From contig LR991653.1 in NCBI GenBank assembly GCA_905171695.1, positions 338,258-402,257 of the forward strand: a stretch of DNA of 64,000 bases, in the 5' to 3' direction. This stretch comes from Candidatus Methanoperedentaceae archaeon GB37 (GTDB lineage Archaea; Halobacteriota; Methanosarcinia; Methanosarcinales; EX4572-44). The notes under the pieces were generated by a model that saw only the letters and a program-made list of their open reading frames with translations, was not told the DNA's origin and searched no databases. A program made the position numbers and the translations under genes. Below, in pieces: positions 44,337-52,783 of the stretch. The first letter of the stretch is position 1; every line of letters starts with the position of its first letter.

Positions 44337-45809
44337 TTATCTGAGCTCGACGTGCTTGAAGGTTAGCAATTCATATTGTTTGATTATAAAACTATCAGTC
44401 ATACTAGCTAAATGATCCCAGATAGCAAACTTTATTGGTACTCTATCTTCTTTTTGAATAAGATTCTCTTGTAATCTTTCAAATTCTTTCCCGGCATAGT
44501 AAGACTTCTTTAAATCCTCACGAGTCACGGGATCAATAATATTTAGGTTTATATCGTTTTTTTGTTCCTTCGTGTAAATAAATGCCTCGTAGAGTTTATC
44601 TGATAGTTCTTTACACAGTTCTTTTCCTTTTATGTCCCATCTGGCTACATCAGGGAGTTGAATTAATGTATTTTCGTATTCCTTGAAGATTTTTTCCAAA
44701 GATTTTATCAATCTGACTTCACTTTCGTTTAATCCTAATTCCGATTTTAATTCTTTAAGATTTTCAAATCTGCCCATATACTTCTTCTTTAATAATTGCT
44801 CTTGTGAAAACTCATCCATATCATGTACTGTTCTTATCGCCTTTGTAACAATTGGTATACAAATAGTTAGTATCAATTTAACATATAACCGTTCCAGTTT
44901 ACTGACTTCACCATCTCGCTTTTTAACTTCTTCAAAATATTCAGTAAAATCACCATAAACTTTTTGTGCATTTCCTGTCAAATCGCTATTAATTATACGT
45001 ATTTTTCCAACAACACTTTCATAAAAATCTTTTACTGCTCTAAATTCTCCCAGTCGTCGTAGGTCTTCAATATCGTGACAAAGTTGTGCAATTTCATCAG
45101 CAATAGAAACTATTATCCCCTCTATAGTTAAAGGAGAAACATACTCAAAAAGAAGCTCATTTAACTTTTCTTTTTTCTCAGGATTGATATTTACAGTACT
45201 CTCTTCCCAAAATACTTTCTGGTAACTATTGAATATATCTTGATATAACTTCCTTTCCCCCTCCTTCAAAAAAGAGTGTTTCAAAATACCATCCAACGTA
45301 GCAATTGTGAGATTCAAACCATAAAAATCCGGTTTGTACTGTTTTTCCAAAAAGCAGCATACTTTTAAACTTTGAAAGTTATGTCTGGCTTTATTACTGA
45401 TATCCCCAAAATTCTCTCTAAGATTATTCGCTTCTGAGTTAAATATGAACTCAAATAAAGCTTCTTCACCTATATGACCATAAGGTGTGTGACCGATATC
45501 ATGCCCTAAAGTTATGGCCTGAATTAAGTCAATATCTAAGCGCTTCTTCTTTTTTAATTCTTTATTCACCTCTAAAGCTATTGAGGAAGCTATCTGCATT
45601 ACTTCGAGTGAATGCGTTAATCTATTTCGAATATGATCACTGATAGTTCTTCCTGACGATGCAACAACCTGTGTCTTAAACCCCAATCTTCTAAAAGCCC
45701 TTGAAAATATTATTCGATCACGATCACGCAGAAACGGACTTCTACTGTCTTCATAATCTTTTTCCACAATTACACGGCTTTTTAAAATCTCTTCTAGATC
45801 CTTCATCAT
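44337..45809 (-). CDS. HD-domain dGTP triphosphohydrolase-like protein
   Basis: 490-residue protein of the Dgt/HD family. The start matches the family (SRVIVEKDYEDSRSPFLRDRDRIIFSRAFRRLGFKTQV). The metal-binding HD motif is intact: H66 (RNRLTHSLEV), H103-D104 (LGHDIGHTPYGH) and a later aspartate in VSIADEIAQLCHDIEDL. Characterised relatives hydrolyse dNTPs to nucleosides and triphosphate, and some protect bacteria against phages by depleting dNTPs. AT-rich; last gene of a four-gene operon with a transglutaminase-like membrane protein. Confidence 0.85.
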   Translation of the reverse strand: MMKDLEEILKSRVIVEKDYEDSRSPFLRDRDRIIFSRAFRRLGFKTQVVASSGRTISDHIRNRLTHSLEVMQIASSIALEVNKELKKKKRLDIDLIQAITLGHDIGHTPYGHIGEEALFEFIFNSEANNLRENFGDISNKARHNFQSLKVCCFLEKQYKPDFYGLNLTIATLDGILKHSFLKEGERKLYQDIFNSYQKVFWEESTVNINPEKKEKLNELLFEYVSPLTIEGIIVSIADEIAQLCHDIEDLRRLGEFRAVKDFYESVVGKIRIINSDLTGNAQKVYGDFTEYFEEVKKRDGEVSKLERLYVKLILTICIPIVTKAIRTVHDMDEFSQEQLLKKKYMGRFENLKELKSELGLNESEVRLIKSLEKIFKEYENTLIQLPDVARWDIKGKELCKELSDKLYEAFIYTKEQKNDINLNIIDPVTREDLKKSYYAGKEFERLQENLIQKEDRVPIKFAIWDHLASMTDSFIIKQYELLTFKHVELR

Positions 45810-46144
45810 TCAACCTCTCGATCAATTTTTGAGTTACCCTTCACCATCTTCACCCACTCATGCCCTTTAATCCTCTCAATCAACTCCATGATCTCCCTAT
45901 CCGCTTTGATTGCTTCGACAACTTCAATTATTGTTTTTAAGTTCTCATTCTCTAAATCTTCTAATTCTTTCCCTTCTTCTGGTTTTAGATCTCCTTCAAG
46001 CTGTCCCTTCCAGTAAAACTCACTCCAGCGATCATAATTTACGGTTTTTAAATGTTTTGAGACCTCCTCTGCGAGATACTTTTTTGGCGCTGGATATAAG
46101 CCGTCTTCTGCGAATTTTTCTTTGAAGTAGAGTTCGTAATTCAT
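45806..46144 (-). CDS. Small protein linked to the dGTPase gene
   Basis: 112 residues, highly charged and predicted helical: MNYELYFKEKFAEDGLYPAPKKYLAEEVSKHLKTVN, W...FYWKGQLEG, then a coiled-coil-like LEDLENENLKTIIEVVEAIKADREIMELIERIKG. No known family. It overlaps the dGTPase gene by four bases (ATGA), so the two are translationally coupled. A remnant of a paralogue lies just downstream of the dGTPase gene (44.0-44.3 kb). A regulatory or specificity partner is possible. Confidence 0.65.
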   Translation of the reverse strand: MNYELYFKEKFAEDGLYPAPKKYLAEEVSKHLKTVNYDRWSEFYWKGQLEGDLKPEEGKELEDLENENLKTIIEVVEAIKADREIMELIERIKGHEWVKMVKGNSKIDREVE

Positions 46145-46165
46145 TTTATTATTCTTTTTCCCATT

Positions 46166-46387
46166 TCACAGATACACTTTTAAAATCAAATCGCTCTTTT
46201 CTTGGTTAATCTCAATCCTGGAAATTTTATCCATGTTGCTGCACAGCTCACTTTCAAGCTTGTTCTTGATCGCTCTCATCAATGAGTGTTTTGTTATATC
46301 ATCCTCTTTGTAGTAGATCACATAGTTTTTTAACGAGGTCTCAAAGTCTAGCCTCTCTTTTTGCGAAATTTGTTTTATTTTCAGCAT
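46166..46387 (-). CDS. Small hypothetical protein
   Basis: 73 residues from ATG 46387, which overlaps the stop of the membrane protein gene by seven bases; an ATG at 46423 would add twelve residues inside that gene. Sequence (DFETSLKNYVIYYKEDDITKHSLMRAIKNKLESEL...EINQEKSDLILKVYL) is charged with alternating helix and strand. No known family. Part of the same tightly packed operon. Confidence 0.55.
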   Translation of the reverse strand: MLKIKQISQKERLDFETSLKNYVIYYKEDDITKHSLMRAIKNKLESELCSNMDKISRIEINQEKSDLILKVYL

Positions 46388-47310
46388 TTCTGCAACTCCC
46401 GCTGCCAGTTTATCTGCATCCACGGCTTTTTCAGAATAAAAAATACCTTTTCATGGTATTTGAAATCTACATCGACTAATTTACCTTCCGAGTTTCTTAT
46501 CAGTTCAGAAGTGTAAACATCTGCATCCTTTCGATTCCATCTAATCAGCCATTCATCTGTCCTCAAAACTGGAAGTTGCCGGTCGAGAATATAGTATTTG
46601 CCACCGATTTTAATGGCTGTAGCAACATGCCATGGGATTGTGAAAAAATAAATTTTAGCATTCGGATATAAGTTAAATAACAATGCAGCGGTGAGTTTGG
46701 CGTAATCTCTACACACAGCTAACTTGTATTTTAGAATCTTGTTCACGGGGAGACTTAATTTGGAAATGTCTTCTAATTTAAAGTCGGGAATCCTAGATTT
46801 AATACTTCTATATTTTAATAATAATAAGACTAATATAGCTACTAATGCTCCAAACACGATAGATAAACCGATCAAAGTGCTAATCGATATTGTCTTCTGC
46901 ACTTGGAGAGGATTTATTGAGAACAACCATGAAAATAGTAAAAGTATCAATCCAATTATAGGCAAAAAATAGGATAACACTCTCGTAATATTAACAAAAG
47001 CCAACAAAACAAAAATTAGAACAAATATCGGTTTAATAGAAGGATTTATTGGCAACAAATAAAAAGATATAATCAAAAGGATGTACAAAATCGGGAACAA
47101 ATACATTCTATCCGTCCAACCTAACACATTCCTATCCTGCCACTCCAAAAGATTGGTTAGAGTTTCCTTATCTGAATCTCCTTTCAGCCTATTTGCTAAG
47201 TTTTTCAAATCTTTATTTTTTAAGTCTTTCAAAGTCGGTAAAAACGGCTTTTTACCTATTAACACGAGTGCTTTTCTAAATTTATTTATCGTCTTCCCCC
47301 CTTCAATCAT
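46381..47310 (-). CDS. Transglutaminase-like membrane protein
   Basis: 309 residues: a basic N-terminal region, four hydrophobic helices (about 68-86, 92-110, 112-131, 140-166) and a C-terminal domain with a papain/transglutaminase-type triad: C200 (KLAVCRDYAKLTAALL), H228 (IPWHVATAIKIGGKYY) and D243 (ILDRQLP). Such domains act as cysteine proteases or transglutaminases. It is the first gene of an AT-rich operon ending in an HD dNTPase-like gene. Function unknown; the topology would hold the triad at one membrane face. Confidence 0.75.
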   Translation of the reverse strand: MIEGGKTINKFRKALVLIGKKPFLPTLKDLKNKDLKNLANRLKGDSDKETLTNLLEWQDRNVLGWTDRMYLFPILYILLIISFYLLPINPSIKPIFVLIFVLLAFVNITRVLSYFLPIIGLILLLFSWLFSINPLQVQKTISISTLIGLSIVFGALVAILVLLLLKYRSIKSRIPDFKLEDISKLSLPVNKILKYKLAVCRDYAKLTAALLFNLYPNAKIYFFTIPWHVATAIKIGGKYYILDRQLPVLRTDEWLIRWNRKDADVYTSELIRNSEGKLVDVDFKYHEKVFFILKKPWMQINWQRELQKC

Positions 47311-47378
47311 CCTCGCTTATGCGCCTTCATCTTCTCGATTAACCCTTTTGATTTTCTTATTGATTTCAATAATATTTA

Positions 47379-48178
47379 TTATTTTCTTTTGATATATGCT
47401 CTATTTATTAAGAGATAATAAAAATCTACAAAATTAAATAAATGAGTGATTATGAAATCGTATTGTTTTGTGGTAAGGTACAATTTCTTTAATCTTTGAA
47501 CAATGTCTTCCTTTATTTCTTCCTTATTAAGAAATATGTCATTTATTTAATAATTTAAATCAGAAAAATTCGTTATTGCATTAATTAATTCCATTTTTAC
47601 TAATGAATAGCTAAAATAACTTGCAAAATCAGAATTACCATAAATTACAAAACTAAAACTAAGATTAGGACGAAATGCGATGAAATTAAAGGAAGTGTGA
47701 CCCACAACGCCCAAAGCGGAAGTAAAACAATGAGTGGTGAATAAAGAATTAAGAGAACTATTTTTATAATATTTGCAATCCTCCACCATTTTAATTCAGC
47801 CCTTTCTCTTAAAAAATTTTTCAAAGAATTCGTTAAATTTAATCTCTTTTAAAAATTTGTTAGATTGTCTAAAAAGAATGGTGAAGATGTGAATAGCAAT
47901 GCCGAAATAAATGGTATATGTGGTGAGAATTCAACATTTACGTTTATTATCTTCTCAATGATTAAAATCAACGCAAATATAGTAATTCCATGAATGATAC
48001 TTATGGCTTTCATAAACGGTGATAGAATTTTAAAGAACCACGAAAAACCAGAATCAAGCTTACTTTTGTCTAACTCCCTATAAATTTCCATTGTTTGATC
48101 TAGGTTTTCAGTAGTAGTTTTCAAAGAGTAGGACTTTAAACCAAATAAAGCCCAGATATACATTGTATAGTCCCAAAA
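47379..48178 (-). pseudogene. Decayed membrane protein cut by IS481-type element
   Basis: Minus-strand reading gives FWDYTMYIWALFGLKSY, a helix-rich region (FMKAISIIHGITIFALILIIEK, HIPFISALLFTSSPFFLDNL), an in-frame stop at 47849, then in the same frame LRERAELKWWRIANIIKIVLLILYSPLIVLLPLWALWV to about 47645, and after a frameshift a charged tail (SYSLVKMELINAI, stop at 47547, then LNKEEIKEDIVQRLKKLY...) ending at 47379. One broken gene of roughly 260 codons. The IS481-type element abuts its 5' end. Family not recognised. Confidence 0.55.
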
Positions 48179-49172
48179 AATTTGACTTTAAATACCTTCA
48201 AACAACTGATGGATTACGGCAGACTAACAGAGAAGAAGGTAAGGTACATCGTGCGACACAAGAGAAGAGGAAAGAGCAACAGAGAGATAGCGTTTGAGAT
48301 GAGGGTCAGCGTTTCAACGGTCAAGAGGGTATGGTCTTGCTGGCTCACACAGGGAGAGTATTTGCCAATAAGAAAGAGGGGAAGAAAGGTGAAAGAATTA
48401 AGCGAGGAGGAGAAGGAAATAGTAAGAGAAGCAAAAATGAAATACAAACTTGGAGCAAGGAGACTGGAGAAGGTAATAGAGCAAGTATATGGCATCTACA
48501 TCCCTCACAATCGCATCCACAAATACTTGCTTGAAGAAGGATTGGCAAAGGAAGAACCAAGGAAGAAAAGGAGAAGAAAGCCATACATAAGATACGAGAG
48601 GGAGCATTCGATGTCAGCAGGGCATATTGACTGGTTTGAGAAGGATGGAATAAAGTTCTGTGCAATCATTGACGATGCATCAAGGAAGATCCTTGCAGCA
48701 GGAGAATTTCAGAATGCAAACACTGAAAACAGCATAGCTTTGGTAGATAAGCTTGTTGAGGATTACTGGGGCATCATGCCTTTAGAAGAGCTGATCTCAG
48801 ACAATGGAAGTGAGTTTGGAGCTCACAGAAAAGGTGACAGAAAAGAATGGGACAGCAGATTCAAGCGTCACCTTGAATCCCTGGGTATAAAGCTGATAAC
48901 ATCCAGGATAAAGCATCCACAGACGAATGGTAAGATAGAGAAGCTCTTTGACTGTTATAGCAGGTATAGAGACGATTTTGAGATCTTGGATGACTTCGTT
49001 TACTGGTATAACAACGTCAGATTCCACGAGAGCCTGGATACCAAACACCATCTCCAAACCCCTGAAGATGCCTTCTGGGGCAGGTTGCCGGTAGAAGCAA
49101 GGTTAGGTGTTGCATTCAAGCTTTTTGATGAGGTGGTTGGGAATGAGAGGTAGGGTTTATAAGGTCAAAAAT
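48178..49172 (+). mobile_element. IS481-type insertion sequence, apparently intact
   Basis: Ends show an imperfect inverted repeat: TTTGACTTTAAATACC (48181-48196) against the reverse complement TTTGACCTTATAAACC at 49154-49169. It contains one uninterrupted transposase. About 1 kb in length; no clear target duplication because flanks are A/T runs. Confidence 0.7.
48209..49153 (+). CDS. IS481/IS3-type DDE integrase-core transposase
   Basis: 314-residue transposase starting at ATG 48209. N-terminal HTH (RRGKSNREIAFEMRVSVSTVKRVW), a second HTH/HTH_21-like zone (LGARRLEKVIEQVYGIYIPHNRIHKYL), and an rve-type core with D (AGHIDWFEK), D (LISDNGSEFG) and E (TNGKIEKLFDCY). No frameshift, so this is the only transposase in the window that looks fully functional together with intact ends. 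Confidence 0.88.
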   Translation: MDYGRLTEKKVRYIVRHKRRGKSNREIAFEMRVSVSTVKRVWSCWLTQGEYLPIRKRGRKVKELSEEEKEIVREAKMKYKLGARRLEKVIEQVYGIYIPHNRIHKYLLEEGLAKEEPRKKRRRKPYIRYEREHSMSAGHIDWFEKDGIKFCAIIDDASRKILAAGEFQNANTENSIALVDKLVEDYWGIMPLEELISDNGSEFGAHRKGDRKEWDSRFKRHLESLGIKLITSRIKHPQTNGKIEKLFDCYSRYRDDFEILDDFVYWYNNVRFHESLDTKHHLQTPEDAFWGRLPVEARLGVAFKLFDEVVGNER

Positions 49173-49660
49173 TTCAGGACTACACAGCTCATCCAATGTC
49201 TTGATGAAGAGAGGTGAAAGAACTCTCTTTATGATTTTCCAGATCTGCTCAATTGGATTCAGATCAGGTGAGTAAGGAAGTAGGAAGACAAGAATTATCT
49301 TCAGCTTTCTTGCTTTTCTTCTTGTCTTTCTTGCCCTCTGTGTGATCTGAAGTTATCCAGAATGATTACTATGGTCTTCTCTGGATTCTTCTCTCTTATT
49401 TTCTCCAGAAACTCACGTACGGATTCTTTCTTTGAATTAATCCTATAATGAATCTCTGCATTCTCAAGTCTTCTGTAATCTCTCTGGCAGGGCTTGGCGT
49501 ATTTCATTCCAGATGATTTCAGTATGTTGCCTGCCTGTAAGCAACTCTTGATCACATAGTAATCAAGATTCTGCTTACATCTCTTAAGCTGTACTCAACT
49601 CCAGATCTGCTTTTGATCAGTTTCCTTTACCTCTTTTGTTCTCCAGACCGCGGGTTTCAT
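49173..49660 (-). pseudogene. IS630-type transposase remnant
   Basis: The minus strand shows scattered parts of an IS630/DDE_3 transposase: MKPAVWRTKEVKE and SGVEYSLRDVSRIL (near 49660-49580), the central INSKKESVREFLEKIREKNPEKTIVIILDNFRSH with catalytic aspartate (49440-49340), and VFLPTYSPDLNPIEQIWKIIK with the final acid (about 49290-49225). Stops and frameshifts separate them. It abuts the intact IS481-type element. Confidence 0.78.
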
Positions 49661-50610
49661 TTCTTCTTTCCAATGTATATCCAGCGATCGTAGAGTGTTT
49701 CTTCTTTGTCTGGGCGGATCACTTTGCCCACGGCGAGTTTGTTCACGGTTTCATCGATGAATCTTGCTTCTGGTTCTGTTCGGACTGTGAAGAATAGGTT
49801 TCCACCGTTTTTTGTGACTTTCATGGTTTCGAGCAGTATCTGTTTCCAGATGGGTCTGTTGAAGTTGTCGATATCTCCGAGCATGAACCCGATGGCGGTG
49901 TCGAACTCTTCACCTTTTAGGACGCGTGAGAGTTCTGTTGCGTCTGCCACTATGGTTCTCTCGGGTTTCAGTGTGCGTGCCAGAAGTCCTTCTGTGATTG
50001 AGTATGGATCGTTGTCCACGCAAATTGGTTCGATTCCGAGTTCGTGGAGCGCTGCTGTTGCCATTCCATTGCCGCAGCAGATCTCGATCACCTTGCCTCT
50101 GATCTCGATACCGGAATACTTCTTTAATCTGCCAACCAACTCTTTTATACGTTCGACTCGTGGTCTGTTGTGGACAGACTCGGGGTTGAGAGCATACTTT
50201 CCCAGGTTCTCCATCAGTTTCAATGAGTAATACTCTCTTATTGCATCCTTGAAAGGTGTTTTTTCAAGAGTGAGGGTGGTGACGCCGTCGCTTTTGACAT
50301 GATCTCTTATTGTGTGTAGAAGCTCTTCAAAGAGACCCTGGTTCTCGCTGTCAAGTGCCGTTGTTAAGATCATCCACGTCTCGCAACAATCTTCCTCATC
50401 GTCTGCTGGTGAGTAGAGAGCGAGGGCATAAGCCTCCTTGCCATCCTCTATCACAATCATTCTTGCGTTGACAGGTTCATCGAATCGTGTGAGATCAGAG
50501 GCGATCCTGCGGAGAAGACCCAGACTCTCATTGATATGAAGATTGTTCTGGTAACTGGGTTCTGCCATGACAATGTCTCCCTTGATTCCTAGGAGTTCAT
50601 CAAGTCTCAT
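49657..50610 (-). CDS. Class I SAM-dependent methyltransferase, unknown substrate
   Basis: 317-residue protein. The N-terminal half (about 1-160) is unusual, with no recognised domain; residues about 170-290 form a Rossmann methyltransferase with VIEICCGNGMATAAL (motif I), CVDNDPY (motif II acid) and a GFMLGDIDNFNRPIW region. Substrate unknown; not a DNA methyltransferase by motif (no PPY). Starts 28 bp after the orphan DNA methyltransferase in the same direction. A shorter start at residue 15 (MAEPSYQ) is possible. Confidence 0.7.
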   Translation of the reverse strand: MRLDELLGIKGDIVMAEPSYQNNLHINESLGLLRRIASDLTRFDEPVNARMIVIEDGKEAYALALYSPADDEEDCCETWMILTTALDSENQGLFEELLHTIRDHVKSDGVTTLTLEKTPFKDAIREYYSLKLMENLGKYALNPESVHNRPRVERIKELVGRLKKYSGIEIRGKVIEICCGNGMATAALHELGIEPICVDNDPYSITEGLLARTLKPERTIVADATELSRVLKGEEFDTAIGFMLGDIDNFNRPIWKQILLETMKVTKNGGNLFFTVRTEPEARFIDETVNKLAVGKVIRPDKEETLYDRWIYIGKKK

Positions 50611-50637
50611 AACAAGCCTCCTTCCATGAGAGACCTC

Positions 50638-51339
50638 TCACTCTGTAAAACTGAATAACGTGGGCGACTCATACCCGATCAAGAATTCGTTTATTCTCAT
50701 CTCTGACAATTTCACATATTCTTCCTCTATCTCATACCCTGCATAATGCCGATCTGCTTTCAATGCTGCGATTGCTGTCTGCCCGCTTCCCATAAAGGGA
50801 TCTAAAACCACCTCGCCTCGATACGTGTAGAGCTGAATCAATCTGTAAGGAAGCTCTACCGGGAAGGGTGCAGGGTGCCCTATCTTGCGAGCTGGTTCTG
50901 CTGGGAATGTCCAGACACTCTTGGTGAACTCAAGAAATTCATCTCTTGAGATTGTGCTCTCTCTCTTATTCATATTCTTCCTTGAAAACATCCCTTTCGA
51001 GAAGACTAAAATATATTCGTGGACATCTCGCAAGGTGGGATTTGCAGGAGAAAGCCAGGTAAAACTCTCGTCGTACTCTTTCCCTACATTATAAGGTGGT
51101 GAGGTCACCATCAGATGAACGCTGTTATCCGGCAGTTCTTCCATCCTCTCAGAAGACTTGCAAAAGATTTTATCTAAAAACTGTGGAGGGACAGGATTCT
51201 CCACATATTTAACCTTCTCTTCCTCCGGTAGTCCTTCATATAACTTGCTCGTGTAAAAGGGTGTGGAATCATGATTTATTCTGCCAGGCGAACCAAAAGA
51301 ACTTGTTTTAGTCCCCTTCTTTCCTCTGTTGTCTCTCAC
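50638..51339 (-). CDS. Type II DNA methyltransferase with internal deletion
   Basis: 233-residue protein of a beta-type family. Catalytic motif IV TSPPYNVGKEYDE is at residues 79-91, and SAM motif I LDPFMGSGQTAIAA at about 180-193, preceded by GHPAPFPVELPYRLI. Directly after YDESF (near 93) the sequence jumps to TWLSPANPTLRDVHEYILVFSKG; homologues I know have about 70-80 residues between (motifs V-VIII and part of the recognition region). The in-frame deletion probably inactivates it. Follows a dead endonuclease gene. Confidence 0.72.
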   Translation of the reverse strand: MRDNRGKKGTKTSSFGSPGRINHDSTPFYTSKLYEGLPEEEKVKYVENPVPPQFLDKIFCKSSERMEELPDNSVHLMVTSPPYNVGKEYDESFTWLSPANPTLRDVHEYILVFSKGMFSRKNMNKRESTISRDEFLEFTKSVWTFPAEPARKIGHPAPFPVELPYRLIQLYTYRGEVVLDPFMGSGQTAIAALKADRHYAGYEIEEEYVKLSEMRINEFLIGYESPTLFSFTE

Positions 51340-51360
51340 ATTAATCCTCCCTCCAATGAT

Positions 51361-51594
51361 CTACCCATCTTTTTTGTAGTGATCATGATATCTCGGTTCA
51401 AGATTCACCTCTCCAAATTTATAGATAAACAAAGCAATGATGATTCTCTCACGAAGAGAGCCTACTTCCATCCCGATTTTCCCCGCTCTTTAACTCTCTA
51501 ACTCTGCAAGTTGAAACAGGTACGGCAGGCGTGTTTTAATTCTATCTACGAGTTTTTCATCCGTAAATGCCTCTGCCAGTCTATCTGGCATCAT
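51361..51594 (-). pseudogene. Type II restriction endonuclease remnant
   Basis: ATG at 51594 overlaps the reductase stop (ATGA). It reads MPDRLAEAFTDEKLVDRIKT, LPYLFQLAELES, then an in-frame TAA (51490-51492) and continues RAGKIGMEVGSLRERIIIALFIYKFGE to a stop at 51361. The text resembles N termini of archaeal type II endonucleases that pair with the methylase type just downstream. Only about 78 codons remain; the catalytic part is gone. Confidence 0.62.
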
Positions 51595-52760
51595 TTATTC
51601 CTCCATGCAGATGAGATGGTGTGGAGCATGTACCTTGGGACTCGTGGGATGAGCCACTTCAGGTACTCCTTGTAGTCTATTCTCCCTGCGATAACTTCGA
51701 GTCCTTTGCTTAGCACTCTTTCATTCTCTGCGAGTAGTGTGAAGAAGATCTCTGGGTATCTGTTCATCAGTCTGGTCAGCTTCAATCCGTATCTCAGGTG
51801 TTCTATGAATGCCTCGTCACATTCACTCTTGTAGGACTCAAGCGCTCTTTTTGAGAAGCGATCGTTCTCATATGATTTCAGGACTCTTTTTGCTGCCAGT
51901 TTTCCTGAGATAAATGCATATTTGATTCCTTCGCCCATGAACGGATCCACAAACCCTGCAGCATCGCCCACGAGGATGATCCGATCCGAGCACACCTCTC
52001 GATCATATCCTCCTCTTGGGAGTGGATAGGTATGAGTGGTCACATCGGTATCGAACCCTCTCTTCTGGAGGAACTCTATGAATCTCTTCTTTGGGTCTTT
52101 CATGTCTGTGCTGACGCCGCCGATTCCGACTGAGAGGCGTCTCTCTTTAGGAAAGACCCAGCCATATCCCATTTTAGCGATTCCGAAGTGGAACTCCACC
52201 GCACCCTCTATATAACTATCAACTTCTTCGTTCTCTTTAGGAATATCTGCAGCGATGCAGAGCCCTACTTCATCCGGTTTGAAAGGCTCTCGAACGTACT
52301 TTGCCGTGGTGCTGTTGACACCATCTGCACCGATAACCACCTCTGCCCTGTACTCTTTCTCACTCGTCTCAACGAGTATACATCCATCTCTCTGGTGTAC
52401 GGTTGTTGCTCTTTCATCGTCATGGAGGACTGCTCCTGCTTCAACCGCTTTTGAGACAAGGTATGCGTCAAATCTATCTCTTGATACGAGTACTGCCATC
52501 CTTGATCTCTTTTTTACCTCGATCTGATGGTCTTTATAGCAGACCCGTGCGCCGTAGCATTCTCTCTCTATCAGGTCTTCTTCGATCCTGAAGTCGAGTT
52601 CTGCCAGTGCGCCAGCCGATATTCCGCCTGCACATAATTTGAATCGTGGAATCTTTTTTCGCTCCAGAAGCAGTGTCCTGAGCCCCTCTTCTGCACACCT
52701 TTTAGCTGCTATTGCCCCGGCGGGTCCTGCTCCTATGATGATCACGTCGTGCTCTTCCAT
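51591..52760 (-). CDS. Geranylgeranyl reductase (archaeal lipid saturation)
   Basis: FAD enzyme that saturates the isoprenoid chains of archaeal glycerolipids. 389 residues: DVIIIGAGPAGAIAAKRCAEEG (dinucleotide-binding), CAGGIS near residue 48 (conserved PxxxCxGG-like motif), GADGVNSTTAK, and DRIILVGDAAGFVDPFMGEGIKYAFISG (second FAD motif). ATG 52760 is preferred; an ATG four codons upstream is possible. Confidence 0.9.
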   Translation of the reverse strand: MEEHDVIIIGAGPAGAIAAKRCAEEGLRTLLLERKKIPRFKLCAGGISAGALAELDFRIEEDLIERECYGARVCYKDHQIEVKKRSRMAVLVSRDRFDAYLVSKAVEAGAVLHDDERATTVHQRDGCILVETSEKEYRAEVVIGADGVNSTTAKYVREPFKPDEVGLCIAADIPKENEEVDSYIEGAVEFHFGIAKMGYGWVFPKERRLSVGIGGVSTDMKDPKKRFIEFLQKRGFDTDVTTHTYPLPRGGYDREVCSDRIILVGDAAGFVDPFMGEGIKYAFISGKLAAKRVLKSYENDRFSKRALESYKSECDEAFIEHLRYGLKLTRLMNRYPEIFFTLLAENERVLSKGLEVIAGRIDYKEYLKWLIPRVPRYMLHTISSAWRNK

Positions 52761-52783
52761 TCCATCGCCCAACTGTCAGAGGA

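Noticed and set aside
47547..47789. 80-codon minus-strand ORF as an independent gene
   Set aside because: Its first half is out of frame with the hydrophobic protein sequence encoded by the same DNA; it is treated as part of the decayed membrane protein gene.
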